NCBI RefSeq assembly: GCF_001050115.1
Contig: NZ_CP012024.1
Coordinates: 352,001 to 416,000, forward strand
DNA from: Bacillus smithii
GTDB lineage: Bacteria; Bacillota; Bacilli; Bacillales; DSM-4216
Length of the DNA: 64,000 nucleotides
Direction: 5' to 3'
Under the pieces are notes generated by a model that worked only from the letters and a program-made list of their open reading frames with translations, searched no databases and had not been told where the DNA came from. Both the position numbers and the translations under genes were made by a program. Of this stretch, positions 56,085-64,000 are shown piece by piece (the first letter of the stretch is position 1; the number at the start of each line of letters is the position of its first letter).

Positions 56085-56495
56085 TTACTTTAAATCTTTA
56101 ATCGCCTCAAAAATTCTGAAAAGTACTTTAACTTTTTTTCTGGATTCTGCCTTTGGCAAGTAAGAAAGGTTGGTAATCATTTTTTTGATCTCCGGGTATT
56201 CTTCTACCATTTTTTCTACGCGCTGAAGTTCTGCTTCTTTTAATTTTTCCCGCAAAACTTCTGGAGTAGTGGAAGAGTATAAGTCTGAGGATTCAAAAAG
56301 CATTTCTGCGAAAAGATCAGAAGGGATTTCGTAAGCGGCTTTAAAATCTTTCAGCATGTCCGCGGTAATTTGAGCTCGACCATTTTCATACTTGGACAAA
56401 GCGGATTGCGAAAGCTTTAAACGAAAGGCTACTTCCTTTTGGGAAAGTTGTAAAATTTCTTCTCTATATTTCTTTAATTTTTCGTGAAAATGCAT
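56085..56495 (-). CDS. XRE-family helix-turn-helix regulator
   Basis: A 136-aa protein with an N-terminal HTH_3 domain (residues 5-62; LSQKEVAFRLKLSQSALSKYENGRAQITADMLKDFKAAY). A helical charged C-terminal half (about 75-136) suggests dimerisation. It starts at ATG 56495 behind AGGTGGG. It is preceded by a divergent intergenic region toward the unknown gene at 56717, so it may regulate that gene or itself. Confidence 0.8.
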   Translation of the reverse strand: MHFHEKLKKYREEILQLSQKEVAFRLKLSQSALSKYENGRAQITADMLKDFKAAYEIPSDLFAEMLFESSDLYSSTTPEVLREKLKEAELQRVEKMVEEYPEIKKMITNLSYLPKAESRKKVKVLFRIFEAIKDLK

Positions 56496-56716
56496 AAAGA
56501 CCCACCTATGAAAGTTTTACCATGATTGATTATTAAGATAGCGATTTTTCTGTAAAAAGAACAAATAGTTTCCGAATTGAAATTATAAAATCCATTCCAT
56601 TAAAGAATAACGAGCTGCTTCGACATGTTTTTCCTATATGATGGGAATAAAGGAAAATATATCTATTACAAAAGACTTATTTCTCAAATATTTTAAATGG
56701 GAGGGGGCGAGATCGA

Positions 56717-57214
56717 GTGGAAAAGGAGCAATCTTTTCTTATTTTCAATGGAAAAAAGAAAGATAGGGATTGCGTTCAGTTATTGTCTATATGTGGTTTT
56801 TACGATGTCATCACCAATATTTACTCTTCTAAGAAATTTTTTTATCGAATCCGTAACACGAATTATGTTGAATTGCCTCTTCAAGAAGAGTACGATTCCT
56901 TTCTGTTAACAGTGGGATGGGGATTGGATGAGTGGACATTCAAAATGGAGATTTATTTAAATAAAAGGCTCATCAAACTATCAAACTTAAATGAACAGTG
57001 GGTCCCGGAAAGAGTAGTAGAAAAGGTATTAACCAGTTTTTTGTTGAAAATTGGAGAAGTTTTCTATTTTATCGCGTATCTTCCTCACCAAAAGCATTGC
57101 CTTCAAAGAAAAACCAAATTCCAGCGCCGTGCTTCTCAGAAAGAACCTCACCGTTTATCAAGTTCTATTTATTTATCTTTAAATTTGATAACCCGGAACG
57201 ATGCAAAAATTTAA
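56717..57214 (+). CDS. Hypothetical protein, 165 aa
   Basis: GTG 56717 follows GGGAGGGGGCGAG, a good ribosome site. The protein has no signal peptide or membrane segment and is rich in aromatic and charged residues (FYRIRNTNYVELPLQEEY, DEWTFKMEIYLNKR). The C-terminal third is basic and low in structure-forming residues and may reflect a late frameshift. Divergent to the XRE regulator. No family recognised. Confidence 0.45.
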   Translation: MEKEQSFLIFNGKKKDRDCVQLLSICGFYDVITNIYSSKKFFYRIRNTNYVELPLQEEYDSFLLTVGWGLDEWTFKMEIYLNKRLIKLSNLNEQWVPERVVEKVLTSFLLKIGEVFYFIAYLPHQKHCLQRKTKFQRRASQKEPHRLSSSIYLSLNLITRNDAKI

Positions 57215-57462
57215 AAAGAAACAACAAATTTCTTCAAATGACTTTTCCATTCAGTTCGAAACACAAGCATGGATTTATTCGTCCATCCAATTCTATCATT
57301 CCTTTTGGCTGCCAAACAGACAAGACGTTTCGTATGATGTACATAATGGTCACGAAAAGGGATGATTAGTGTTTAAAGCAAAAAATCAATTATTTCTTTA
57401 GACGAAAGCAGATATTCACCCGATCATGACACCATTGTCTTTGAACACGAATATTTAAATTT

Positions 57463-57494
57463 AAAGCGAGGCTGAAAGACGCCTCGCTTTTTTT
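57463..57494 (+). terminator. Terminator before pbpC
   Basis: AAAGCGAGGC at 57463-57472 pairs with GCCTCGCTTT at 57481-57490, then T residues. Confidence 0.85.
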
Positions 57495-57544
57495 CCTAGT
57501 TCCAGATTTTGATATAATGAAATGGGACGAAGGGGGGGATTAAA

Positions 57545-59569
57545 TTGAAACGCTTTCGAAATCTGACGCCCGTTTTTTTGGTGCTGTTATTCGTTCTTTC
57601 CATGGCTGCATGCGAGAAAACACCGAGTCCGGAAGAACGGTTAGCTGATTATGTCAAGCTATGGAATGATCAGAAATTCAGCCAAATGTACCATGATTAT
57701 TTAACGTCTTCCTCTCAAAAAAAATATAAAATAGTGGATTTCGCAGATCGGTATAAAACGATTTATAGGGATCTAGACGTGAAGCATTTAAAAGTGACTG
57801 TGTTATCAGCAAAAGAAAAGGATTGGAAAGATGCTGACCGGGCAGAACTGCCGATTGACGTAAAAATGGATACTGCTGCCGGTCCGATTCATTTTAAAAA
57901 GAATGTCCATTTGAAACTGGAAGAAAAAGAAGGAAAAAAGAATTGGTACGTCGATTGGAATACAACCTATATTTTCCCTGAGCTTGGAAAAGGAGACAAA
58001 GTCCGGCTTGAAACCGTCGAGGGAAAACGCGGCGAAATATTTGACCGAAATGGCAATGCCTTAGCCATTAATTCTAAAGGTTATGAGGTAGGGATCATTC
58101 CTAAACAATTTGGTCATGATGCCGGAAAAAAAAGTAAGCTTGCTCATTTGCTTGGGGTTTCTGTCCATTACATCGATCAACAGTTAAGCCAAAGTTGGGT
58201 GAAACCCGATTATTTTGTGCCGCTGAAAGATGTTTTGTATGATGATGGAAATATCAATCAATTGTTGAGTATTCCGGGCGTGCTGGCCAACGAGAAGCTT
58301 ATTCGAGAATATCCTTATCATCAAGCTTTGGCCCATTTAACCGGGTATGTTGGCACCATCACAAAGGAGGAATTAGCAAAGCAAAAGAAAAAAGGATATA
58401 AGGAAGGCGATTGGATAGGAAAGCGTGGATTGGAGGAGCTGCTTGAAGACAAACTGCGAGCGATAAACGGCCAAAAAATAGTGATTGAAAAATCGGATGG
58501 CAATCAGGTTGTTCTCGCCGAAACGAAAGCAAAGAACGGCAAATCCGTAAAATTGACGATAGACGCCGAATTGCAAAAAGTCATATACAACCAAATGAAC
58601 GGACAACCGGGGACCGCTGCGGCTATTGATCCTAAAACCGGGAAGGTTCTTGCCCTTGTAAGTTCACCGGCCTTTGATCCAAATGACTTTATTACAGGAT
58701 TGTCTGAGAGCCGTTATCAACAGATGCAAAATGATCCGGCCAAGCCTTTTTTGAATCGGTTTGCAGCTACTTATGCTCCCGGTTCCTCTATCAAGCCGAT
58801 TACAGCGGCGATTGGGCTGAAAACAGGAAAGCTGGATCCGTTTAAAGCGCGCAATATTAAAGGGCTCAAATGGCAAAAAGATGCTTCATGGGGAAATTAT
58901 CACGTGACTCGAGTGACAGACCCGGGGAAACCGATAAATCTGGAAAGTGCCCTCGTTTATTCGGACAACATTTATTTCGCCCAAACGGCTTTAGAAATTG
59001 GAAAGCAAGATATGGAAAATGGGTTGAAGAATTTTGGATTTGAAACCAAGTTGCCGTTTGCTTTTCCTATCCGCTCTTCGCAGATATCGAACAGTGGCCA
59101 TTTTGACAAGGAAAGGCTATTAAGCGACTCCGGATACGGTCAAGGTGAATTGTTAGTCAGCATGCTTCATTTGGCTTCCATGTACGGAGGCATTGTCAAT
59201 CAAGGCACAATGATGAAGCCGATTTTGTATAGCGATGAAAAACCACAAGTATGGAAAAAGGACTTGATCTCTCAAAAAGATGCAAAAATTCTGCAGAAGG
59301 ATCTGAGGCTTATCGTAGAAAAAGGAACGGCAAAAAAAGCGAATCATCCGTCTTTAAAACTGGCAGGAAAGACCGGAACGGCTGAATTAAAATCCAATTT
59401 TGGACAATCGGGAAAAGAGAATGGTATTTTCGTTGCCTATGACCAAAACAAGCCGAATATGGTTCTCGCCATTTTAATGGAAGGAGTCAATTCCAGAGGC
59501 GGCAGCAGTTCCGTTGTTCAATTATCCAAAAATATCTTTCTTCAATGGGAGCAAATGAACCCTCTATAA
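57545..59569 (+). CDS. pbpC: Class B penicillin-binding lipoprotein (PBP3/PbpC type)
   Basis: A 674-aa peptidoglycan transpeptidase. It is a lipoprotein with signal and lipobox SMAAC (Cys near residue 23), an N-terminal MecA-type NTF2 domain (about 27-145), a PBP dimerisation domain (about 155-320, GKRGEIFDRNGNALA) and the transpeptidase domain with S-S-I-K in APGSSIKP near 417, S-D-N near 474 and K-T-G-T-A near 613. The length matches Bacillus subtilis PbpC. Start TTG 57545 follows AAGGGGGGGA. Low-affinity PBPs such as MecA share this layout, so beta-lactam affinity cannot be judged. Confidence 0.9.
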   Translation: MKRFRNLTPVFLVLLFVLSMAACEKTPSPEERLADYVKLWNDQKFSQMYHDYLTSSSQKKYKIVDFADRYKTIYRDLDVKHLKVTVLSAKEKDWKDADRAELPIDVKMDTAAGPIHFKKNVHLKLEEKEGKKNWYVDWNTTYIFPELGKGDKVRLETVEGKRGEIFDRNGNALAINSKGYEVGIIPKQFGHDAGKKSKLAHLLGVSVHYIDQQLSQSWVKPDYFVPLKDVLYDDGNINQLLSIPGVLANEKLIREYPYHQALAHLTGYVGTITKEELAKQKKKGYKEGDWIGKRGLEELLEDKLRAINGQKIVIEKSDGNQVVLAETKAKNGKSVKLTIDAELQKVIYNQMNGQPGTAAAIDPKTGKVLALVSSPAFDPNDFITGLSESRYQQMQNDPAKPFLNRFAATYAPGSSIKPITAAIGLKTGKLDPFKARNIKGLKWQKDASWGNYHVTRVTDPGKPINLESALVYSDNIYFAQTALEIGKQDMENGLKNFGFETKLPFAFPIRSSQISNSGHFDKERLLSDSGYGQGELLVSMLHLASMYGGIVNQGTMMKPILYSDEKPQVWKKDLISQKDAKILQKDLRLIVEKGTAKKANHPSLKLAGKTGTAELKSNFGQSGKENGIFVAYDQNKPNMVLAILMEGVNSRGGSSSVVQLSKNIFLQWEQMNPL

Positions 59570-59572
59570 AGA

Positions 59573-59610
59573 AAAAAAGGGGCAGTTTCAAAAGAAACCG
59601 CCTCTTTTTT
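59573..59610 (+). terminator. pbpC terminator
   Basis: AAAAAGGGGCAGTTTC pairs with GAAACCGCCTCTTTTTT (59594-59610), one bulge. Confidence 0.85.
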
Positions 59611-60098
59611 AGGAATATCATTTTGCATACCATCCTTTTAAGAAGGAACAACAGTAGATATAAAGCCTTAAAAAGTGTGTTTTACTACATACTATAGACT
59701 GACAAAGAGATCCCTTTAGCGACACGAAATTAGCATTACGTGAACGCCATAAGATAACATATTCTCCAATTTATGTTGATCATACAGAAAAAAAGTAGTA
59801 ATAATTACCAATATTATACAAAAATATGATCTATTTTTAGTAGATTTGGATAAATATGTCCTTTTTACCTTTTGATTTTTGTCGCTCTATGATAGTATAT
59901 TGCTGTGTGTTGTTAAGAATATTCGACGAAATGTATGAAATTTCCAAAAGGAAATGACGAAAACATATCGAAACAGAAGTGTAGATCATTTTATTCTACA
60001 ATTTTACACAGAATTAAAAAATTTTCAACTATTAATCTGTTAATATGACACTGAAAAAACCGATATTAAACGTGAATATTCAATTAGGGAGGCCCAAA
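59611..60098. other. AT-rich intergenic region before the LysM-NlpC gene
   Basis: No gene seen. A GTGTAGA...TCTACA inverted repeat lies near 59980-60000 and the leader is long, as is common for regulated autolysin genes. Confidence 0.4.
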
Positions 60099-61124
60099 AT
60101 GAGAAAAGCATTATTTACTTTGTCCACAGCTGCGATTATCTCAGCAGGATTTGCTTCAAAGAGCGAAGCAGCTATTATCAATTATCAAGTTCGATCCGGA
60201 GATACATTATACAGCATTTCAAAAAAATATAATACAACGATTGATTCTATTAAAAACTTAAACCATTTGTCTACAAATACGATTTACGTTTCTCAAGTTT
60301 TAAAAATTGATGACGGGAAGAGTTCAACGCAATCTGTCAGCACCAGCTCGTCCAGCACGTCCTCTGGCACCGCTACATACACCGTGAAATCTGGAGATAC
60401 ACTTTCCAAAATTGCAAGAGCTTATGGGACTACCGTCCAAAATTTGAAAAGCTGGAACGGTTTGAGTTCTGATACCATTTATCCAGGACAGGTTTTAAAA
60501 GTGAAAGCTTCTGCTGCAGCTAGTTCAAGCTCGGGAGCTCAATCTTCCGGAACAACCAACTCCAATTCCTCTTCAGGTTCTAAAACCTATACCGTTGTTA
60601 AAGGCGACACACTAACCAAAATAGCTTCTAAATATGGTACAAGCGTTTCAGCAATAAAATCAGCCAATCACCTTTCTTCTGACACCATTTACGTTGGCCA
60701 AAAACTGATCATTCCTAGCGGCGCGGCAAATAGCAGTTCCATAGAGCAAACTGGAAGCAACATCAATACCGCAGTGGTTGCGGAAGCAAAAAAATATATT
60801 GGCGTCCCGTATGTTTTCGGAGGTTCTTCTCCATCGGTAGGATTTGATTGCAGCGGGTTTGTCTACTATGTATTTAACAAAGTCGGAAAAAGCATCCCAC
60901 GAACCAGTGCGGAAGGATACTACAGCCGTTCCTACTATGTCTCCAACCCACAACCTGGTGATCTTGTCTTTTTCGATAATACATACAAACAAGGCGTCTC
61001 TCATATGGGGATCTACATTGGAAACAATCAATTTATTCATGCCGGAGGAGATCAAGTTCAAATCAGCAGCTTGAGCAATTCCTATTATCAAAGCCACTTC
61101 GACAGCTTCAAGAGATTTTATTAA
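60099..61124 (+). CDS. D,L-endopeptidase with three LysM domains and NlpC/P60 domain
   Basis: A 341-aa secreted autolysin of the LytE/LytF/CwlS type. Signal peptide (residues 1-25), LysM repeats at about 29-71, 92-135 and 162-205 separated by serine-rich linkers, then an NlpC/P60 domain (about 225-341). The catalytic Cys is in [12 protein letters not shown], the His in SHMGIYIGN, and a third polar residue is expected near QFIHAGG. It cleaves the D-gamma-Glu to diaminopimelate bond in Bacillus peptidoglycan. ATG 60099 has AGGGAGG upstream; an in-frame ATG 54 bp earlier is rejected. Confidence 0.92.
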   Translation: MRKALFTLSTAAIISAGFASKSEAAIINYQVRSGDTLYSISKKYNTTIDSIKNLNHLSTNTIYVSQVLKIDDGKSSTQSVSTSSSSTSSGTATYTVKSGDTLSKIARAYGTTVQNLKSWNGLSSDTIYPGQVLKVKASAAASSSSGAQSSGTTNSNSSSGSKTYTVVKGDTLTKIASKYGTSVSAIKSANHLSSDTIYVGQKLIIPSGAANSSSIEQTGSNINTAVVAEAKKYIGVPYVFGGSSPSVGFDCSGFVYYVFNKVGKSIPRTSAEGYYSRSYYVSNPQPGDLVFFDNTYKQGVSHMGIYIGNNQFIHAGGDQVQISSLSNSYYQSHFDSFKRFY

Positions 61125-61132
61125 TTAGGAAT

Positions 61133-61214
61133 AAGCCTGACCCTTTAAAACCTTGTGTAGAAGGGAGTTCCATGAATTGGATCCTGCCCTTTAGGTAAAT
61201 GGGTCAGGCTTTTT
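61133..61214 (+). terminator. Terminator after the LysM-NlpC gene
   Basis: AAGCCTGACCC at 61133-61143 pairs with GGGTCAGGCTT from 61201, followed by T residues; the loop is long (about 57 nt). Confidence 0.7.
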
Positions 61215-61323
61215 AATGAAGTCGCGATTCAGGACTATGGAAAAATGTATGGACAAAATGATCTATAAAAGAAAATGGTCCAAATAAAGGAAGTTTTGAA
61301 CCTATGATTGTGTAGAGTACGAG

Positions 61324-61378
61324 AGACCCCTAACAGGAAATGTTGTGCATCGGACGGATGTTTCCTGCTAGGGGTCTT
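61324..61378. terminator. Hairpin between convergent genes
   Basis: AGACCCCTAACAGGAAA pairs with TTTCCTGCTAGGGGTCT with one mismatch; downstream of the LCP gene on the minus strand. Confidence 0.6.
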
Positions 61379-61422
61379 TAATAGTGAGTGGTTCTTTGAT
61401 TGGAATGATGGATTCCAATCCA

Positions 61423-62361
61423 TTAATTTAGGTTTAATTGGTCTTTAAATATTTGGGAAAGGCGCTGTTTTTCTGAATCGGAAACGATATAGTAGTATAC
61501 ACCGTTTATTTTGGTACCTTCTCCTTTTATTTCGTTTTGCTGAATATGATTTCGGGCTGCTTTGTAATTTTTTTGGATTTTCATCATATCATCCATTGTT
61601 AAATTGGTTTTTACATTTTTTTGTAAAGCGTTTAAAATATCACCATATTTCCATAAGGAAGAGAAATCAATCCCTTTTGCGAGAATTCCTTCAAGGATTT
61701 GTCTTTGACGAAGCTGCCTTCCAAAGTCTCCGCGAGGATCATCATAACGCATGCGAGAATATTTTAAAGCTTGTTCGCCGTTTAAATGCAATGTACCTTT
61801 CGGAAAATGTTCTCCTTCATAAGTAAAATCCAAATCGTTTTGTACCGTTACTCCATCCACTGCATCGACAATATCTTTAAATCCTTCCATATTGACTTTA
61901 ATGTAATAGTCGATCGGGATATCCAAAAATTTTTCCACTGTTGCAATCGACATCGGTACACCGCCAAAAGCATAGGCATGATTGATTTTATCTTCCGTTC
62001 CTTTTCCGACAATTTCTGTTCGCGTGTCTCGTGGAATGCTTAAAAGTTGAACAGACTGCTTTTTCGGATTGACGGCGGCTAAAATCATCGTATCGGAACG
62101 CCCTGTATCGTTTTGCCGCTCGTCTACACCTAATAACAGGACGCTAAACGGATCTTTGTTATCCAGCGACACCGGATGTGTACGTTTATTAGCTTGATCA
62201 TGAGCAATCGGTGCATGCATGCTTTCTACCGCTTTGTTCACAGAATGGTAGATGGAGTACGCGTACACACCGGCACCCGCTAAAAGAATGGCTAAAACGG
62301 TAAGTAAAATTTTTAAACCGCGTCTTTTCTTTTTTTTATGTTTATGTCTATCGCTTCTCAT
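61423..62361 (-). CDS. LytR-CpsA-Psr (LCP) family wall-polymer ligase
   Basis: A 312-aa membrane-anchored LCP protein, of the type that transfers teichoic acid or other glycopolymers from the lipid carrier to peptidoglycan. A basic cytoplasmic start (KHKKKKRRG) and one membrane span (residues 17-38) are followed by the LCP domain (about 70-230). Motifs include LLLGVDERQNDTGRSDTMILAAVNP, SIPRDTRTEI and KINHAYAFGG, with the conserved Asp/Arg residues. A second Arg set lies in YSRMRYDDPRGDFGRQLRQRQIL. It resembles TagU/LytR. Start ATG 62361 behind GGAAAGGGATTTAAGAGAAT. Confidence 0.9.
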   Translation of the reverse strand: MRSDRHKHKKKKRRGLKILLTVLAILLAGAGVYAYSIYHSVNKAVESMHAPIAHDQANKRTHPVSLDNKDPFSVLLLGVDERQNDTGRSDTMILAAVNPKKQSVQLLSIPRDTRTEIVGKGTEDKINHAYAFGGVPMSIATVEKFLDIPIDYYIKVNMEGFKDIVDAVDGVTVQNDLDFTYEGEHFPKGTLHLNGEQALKYSRMRYDDPRGDFGRQLRQRQILEGILAKGIDFSSLWKYGDILNALQKNVKTNLTMDDMMKIQKNYKAARNHIQQNEIKGEGTKINGVYYYIVSDSEKQRLSQIFKDQLNLN

Positions 62362-62595
62362 ATTCTCTTAAATCCCTTTCCTTCTAGTTTCTTCTCTATC
62401 TACAAGAATATCAAATATTACTGAAAGAACAATAGAAATGGTTATGATTTTTACTTTTTAGAGCATGGGCTGGTTCAAAAATTCAAGTGATTTTGAAGGA
62501 GCTGCGAATACTGTGAAAAGAATGTGCCATGGCGGAAAAAACAAATGAAATGTTATTATATGGAGGTAAATTGAGGCATTAGATGAAAATATTTC

Positions 62596-62623
62596 TTGTC
62601 AAAGTAAAAGGTTGTGGTACAAT
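62596..62623 (+). promoter_or_regulatory. Promoter of a short transcript upstream of intron 5
   Basis: TTGTCA at 62596-62601, 16-bp spacer, TACAAT at 62618-62623. Confidence 0.65.
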
Positions 62624-62629
62624 AAAAGA

Positions 62630-62727
62630 GTAATGTTTTCCGTTTTGTAATGTTCGAGAGAGAATGAGGCGACGGTTGGTGATGGCCGAAAAGGCACCTG
62701 CATGTATACACATGCAGGTGCCTTTTT
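62630..62727 (+). ncRNA. Candidate short leader or small RNA (about 98 nt) ending in a terminator
   Basis: The promoter at 62596 is followed after about 70 bp by a perfect terminator: AAAAGGCACCTGCATG (62689-62704) with CATGCAGGTGCCTTTTT (62711-62727). No gene lies between. In the intron-free allele this could be an attenuated leader for a gene beyond the window edge, or a free small RNA. The group II intron begins three bases later. Confidence 0.45.
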
Positions 62728-62730
62728 CTT

Positions 62731-64000
62731 GTGCGCCCGGCATGGGTGTAATCTCTAGGGTGAAAGTCCCGAACCGCGAAGGCAGAAGTAGCGGCTAGCC
62801 TAACGCAAGGGTGTCCGCGGTGACGCGGAATCTGAAGGAAGCGAGCGGCAAACTTAGGGTCTCTCGGAACACGAACTTCATATAAGGCTAAGTATCATTG
62901 GGTGAGTTTGCAAGACAAAACAAAGCCCTTTCTGCCGAAGGTGATACAGAGTAAATGAAGCAGATGGATGGAAGGAAAGATTGCACCCTTACCCGGGGAG
63001 GTCTGACTGATACGCCAACTAAGTTGGCAACCAATTTAGCGATAGATTGCTGAACCGTCAGAAGTCAGCAGAAGTCATAGTACAAATAAGGTCGCTCCTT
63101 ATTTGGAAGGACGGAACAATCAAAGAGGGTTTTCTACTCGGATATTCTAATGAAGCAATGACACAGACAATCCGAAACGGACTTGCTTGAAGAGGGTAGT
63201 GGTGAATCCCACGAGGGGCTTCAAGAGGGTGGAGCTTATATTAGGTCTATGGAAGAGAATAGAAAACACACGCAAGGAGTCATATTTATGAGAATGGAAC
63301 AGGTACTATCACGTGAAAACTTATTAGAGGCACTTCACCGAGTGGAACGAAATAAAGGAAGTCATGGTGTGGATGGAATGAGTGTATCCGAATTACGACC
63401 GTACATGATGGAACACTGGCATGAAATCCGCACGTCTCTATTAGAGGGAACCTATAAACCACAACCAATCCGACGAGTCGAAATCCCGAAGCCGAACGGC
63501 GGTAAACGGAAACTAGGGATTCCTACGGTGATAGACCGTTTCATTCAACAGGCATTAAACCAAGCGCTAACACCCATATTTGACCCGGGATTTTCAGAGA
63601 ATAGCTTTGGTTTTAGACCAAACAAGCAAGCACATCAAGCTGTGCGAAAAGCGAAATCCTACATCAAAGAAGGTTACCGCTGGGTCATTGATATGGACTT
63701 AGAAAAGTTCTTCGATCATGTGAATCATGATAAGCTAATGCATTTAATTGGCAAGAAAATAAGAGATGGAAGAATCCTTCATCTAATCCGAGAATTCTTG
63801 AAGGCAGGCATTATGGAAAACGGGCTAGTCACTTCAAACCTTGAAGGGACCCCCCAAGGGGGTCCATTAAGTCCGCTTTTATCCAATATAATGTTGGATC
63901 CATTAGACAAAGAACTCGAAAGAAGAAATCTTCGATTTGTAAGATACGCAGATGATTGTAATATCTTTGTCAAGAGTAGAAAAGCCGGAAAGAGAGTCAT
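62731..64000 (+). mobile_element. Group II intron, class C type, second lineage (truncated by window edge)
   Basis: Starts GTGCGCCCGGCATGGGTG and shows the same succession of conserved blocks as the other introns, with many base differences (for example GGTGAAAGTCCCGAACCGCG). It carries its own reverse-transcriptase gene from 63288. The 3' end is outside the window. Confidence 0.88.
63288..64000 (+). CDS. ltrA: Group II intron reverse transcriptase/maturase, partial
   Basis: An open frame from ATG 63288 (AAGGAG ribosome site ten bases upstream) runs 237 codons to the edge. It has IPKPNGGKRKLGIP, DMDLEKFFDHVNH, GTPQGGPLSPLLSN and the YADD box (in RYADDCNIFV). It is clearly homologous to, but distinct from, the protein at 45832 (for example QALTPIFDPGFSENSFGFRP versus QVLSRIYDPMFSEHSYGFRS). 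The X domain lies outside the window. Confidence 0.92.
   Translation, partial: MRMEQVLSRENLLEALHRVERNKGSHGVDGMSVSELRPYMMEHWHEIRTSLLEGTYKPQPIRRVEIPKPNGGKRKLGIPTVIDRFIQQALNQALTPIFDPGFSENSFGFRPNKQAHQAVRKAKSYIKEGYRWVIDMDLEKFFDHVNHDKLMHLIGKKIRDGRILHLIREFLKAGIMENGLVTSNLEGTPQGGPLSPLLSNIMLDPLDKELERRNLRFVRYADDCNIFVKSRKAGKRV

Overview
The window looks like a chromosome segment of a low-to-mid GC, spore-former-type Bacillaceae, possibly thermotolerant. Evidence: glpP-glpFK-glpD with two antiterminator-type leaders, an ADH-T-like zinc alcohol dehydrogenase with Rex-type operators, a serCA operon, a dacA-type carboxypeptidase, pbpC-type PBP, LCP protein, LysM/3D and LysM/NlpC wall proteins, AGGAGG ribosome sites and cre boxes. 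The species cannot be fixed from the sequence alone.

Layout. 1-5 kb: a partial membrane protein (YrvL-like), a secreted protein of unknown function, an IS4-family element (IS4Bsu1-like), then nosL and a NosY/NosF-like ABC transporter. 5-14.6 kb: glpP, a trans-sulfuration enzyme, adhT, a decayed second glpP tail, glpF-glpK, glpD and tRNA-Ser(CGA). 15.4-18.1 kb: a D,D-carboxypeptidase, a TauE/SafE permease and a 54-aa protein. 18.3-36.9 kb: an 18.5-kb unit bounded by two directly repeated ISL3 elements and carrying araR, araB, araE, araD and araA, an IS66 element, an ISLre2-type element and a BCCT transporter gene split by another IS. 37-45 kb: uracil permease, a MerR-like coiled-coil protein, a GGDEF-EAL protein, a 45-aa protein and serC-serA. 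47-52 kb: a PqqD-like protein with an OPT transporter and a YknW/YknX-like pair. 51.8-62.4 kb: wall biology (two LysM-3D proteins, MFS transporter, XRE regulator, PbpC, LysM3-NlpC/P60, LCP).

Two mobile-DNA stories stand out. First, the ISL3-bounded arabinose unit. The 8 bp outside the left IS equal the 8 bp outside the right IS (AAAAATGA), and the 8 bp inside both ISs are also the same (CTTTTTTG). Joining the two inner ends, which are 15.6 kb apart, rebuilds a terminator-like hairpin between convergent genes. This is what integration of a circle carrying an ISL3 copy would leave, by cointegrate formation or a single crossover. Second, five group II introns of class C type each sit just downstream of a hairpin. 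One has a 420-aa reverse transcriptase, three are 640-nt copies whose reading frame has been removed, and a fifth, distinct lineage with its own reverse transcriptase runs off the right edge. The three ORF-less copies look mobilised in trans.

The glycerol genes form a working set: GlpF imports glycerol, GlpK phosphorylates it, GlpD oxidises glycerol-3-phosphate, and GlpP would bind the leaders of glpFK and glpD. The ara genes would import L-arabinose (AraE) and convert it via ribulose and ribulose-5-phosphate to xylulose-5-phosphate (AraA, AraB, AraD) under AraR and CcpA control.
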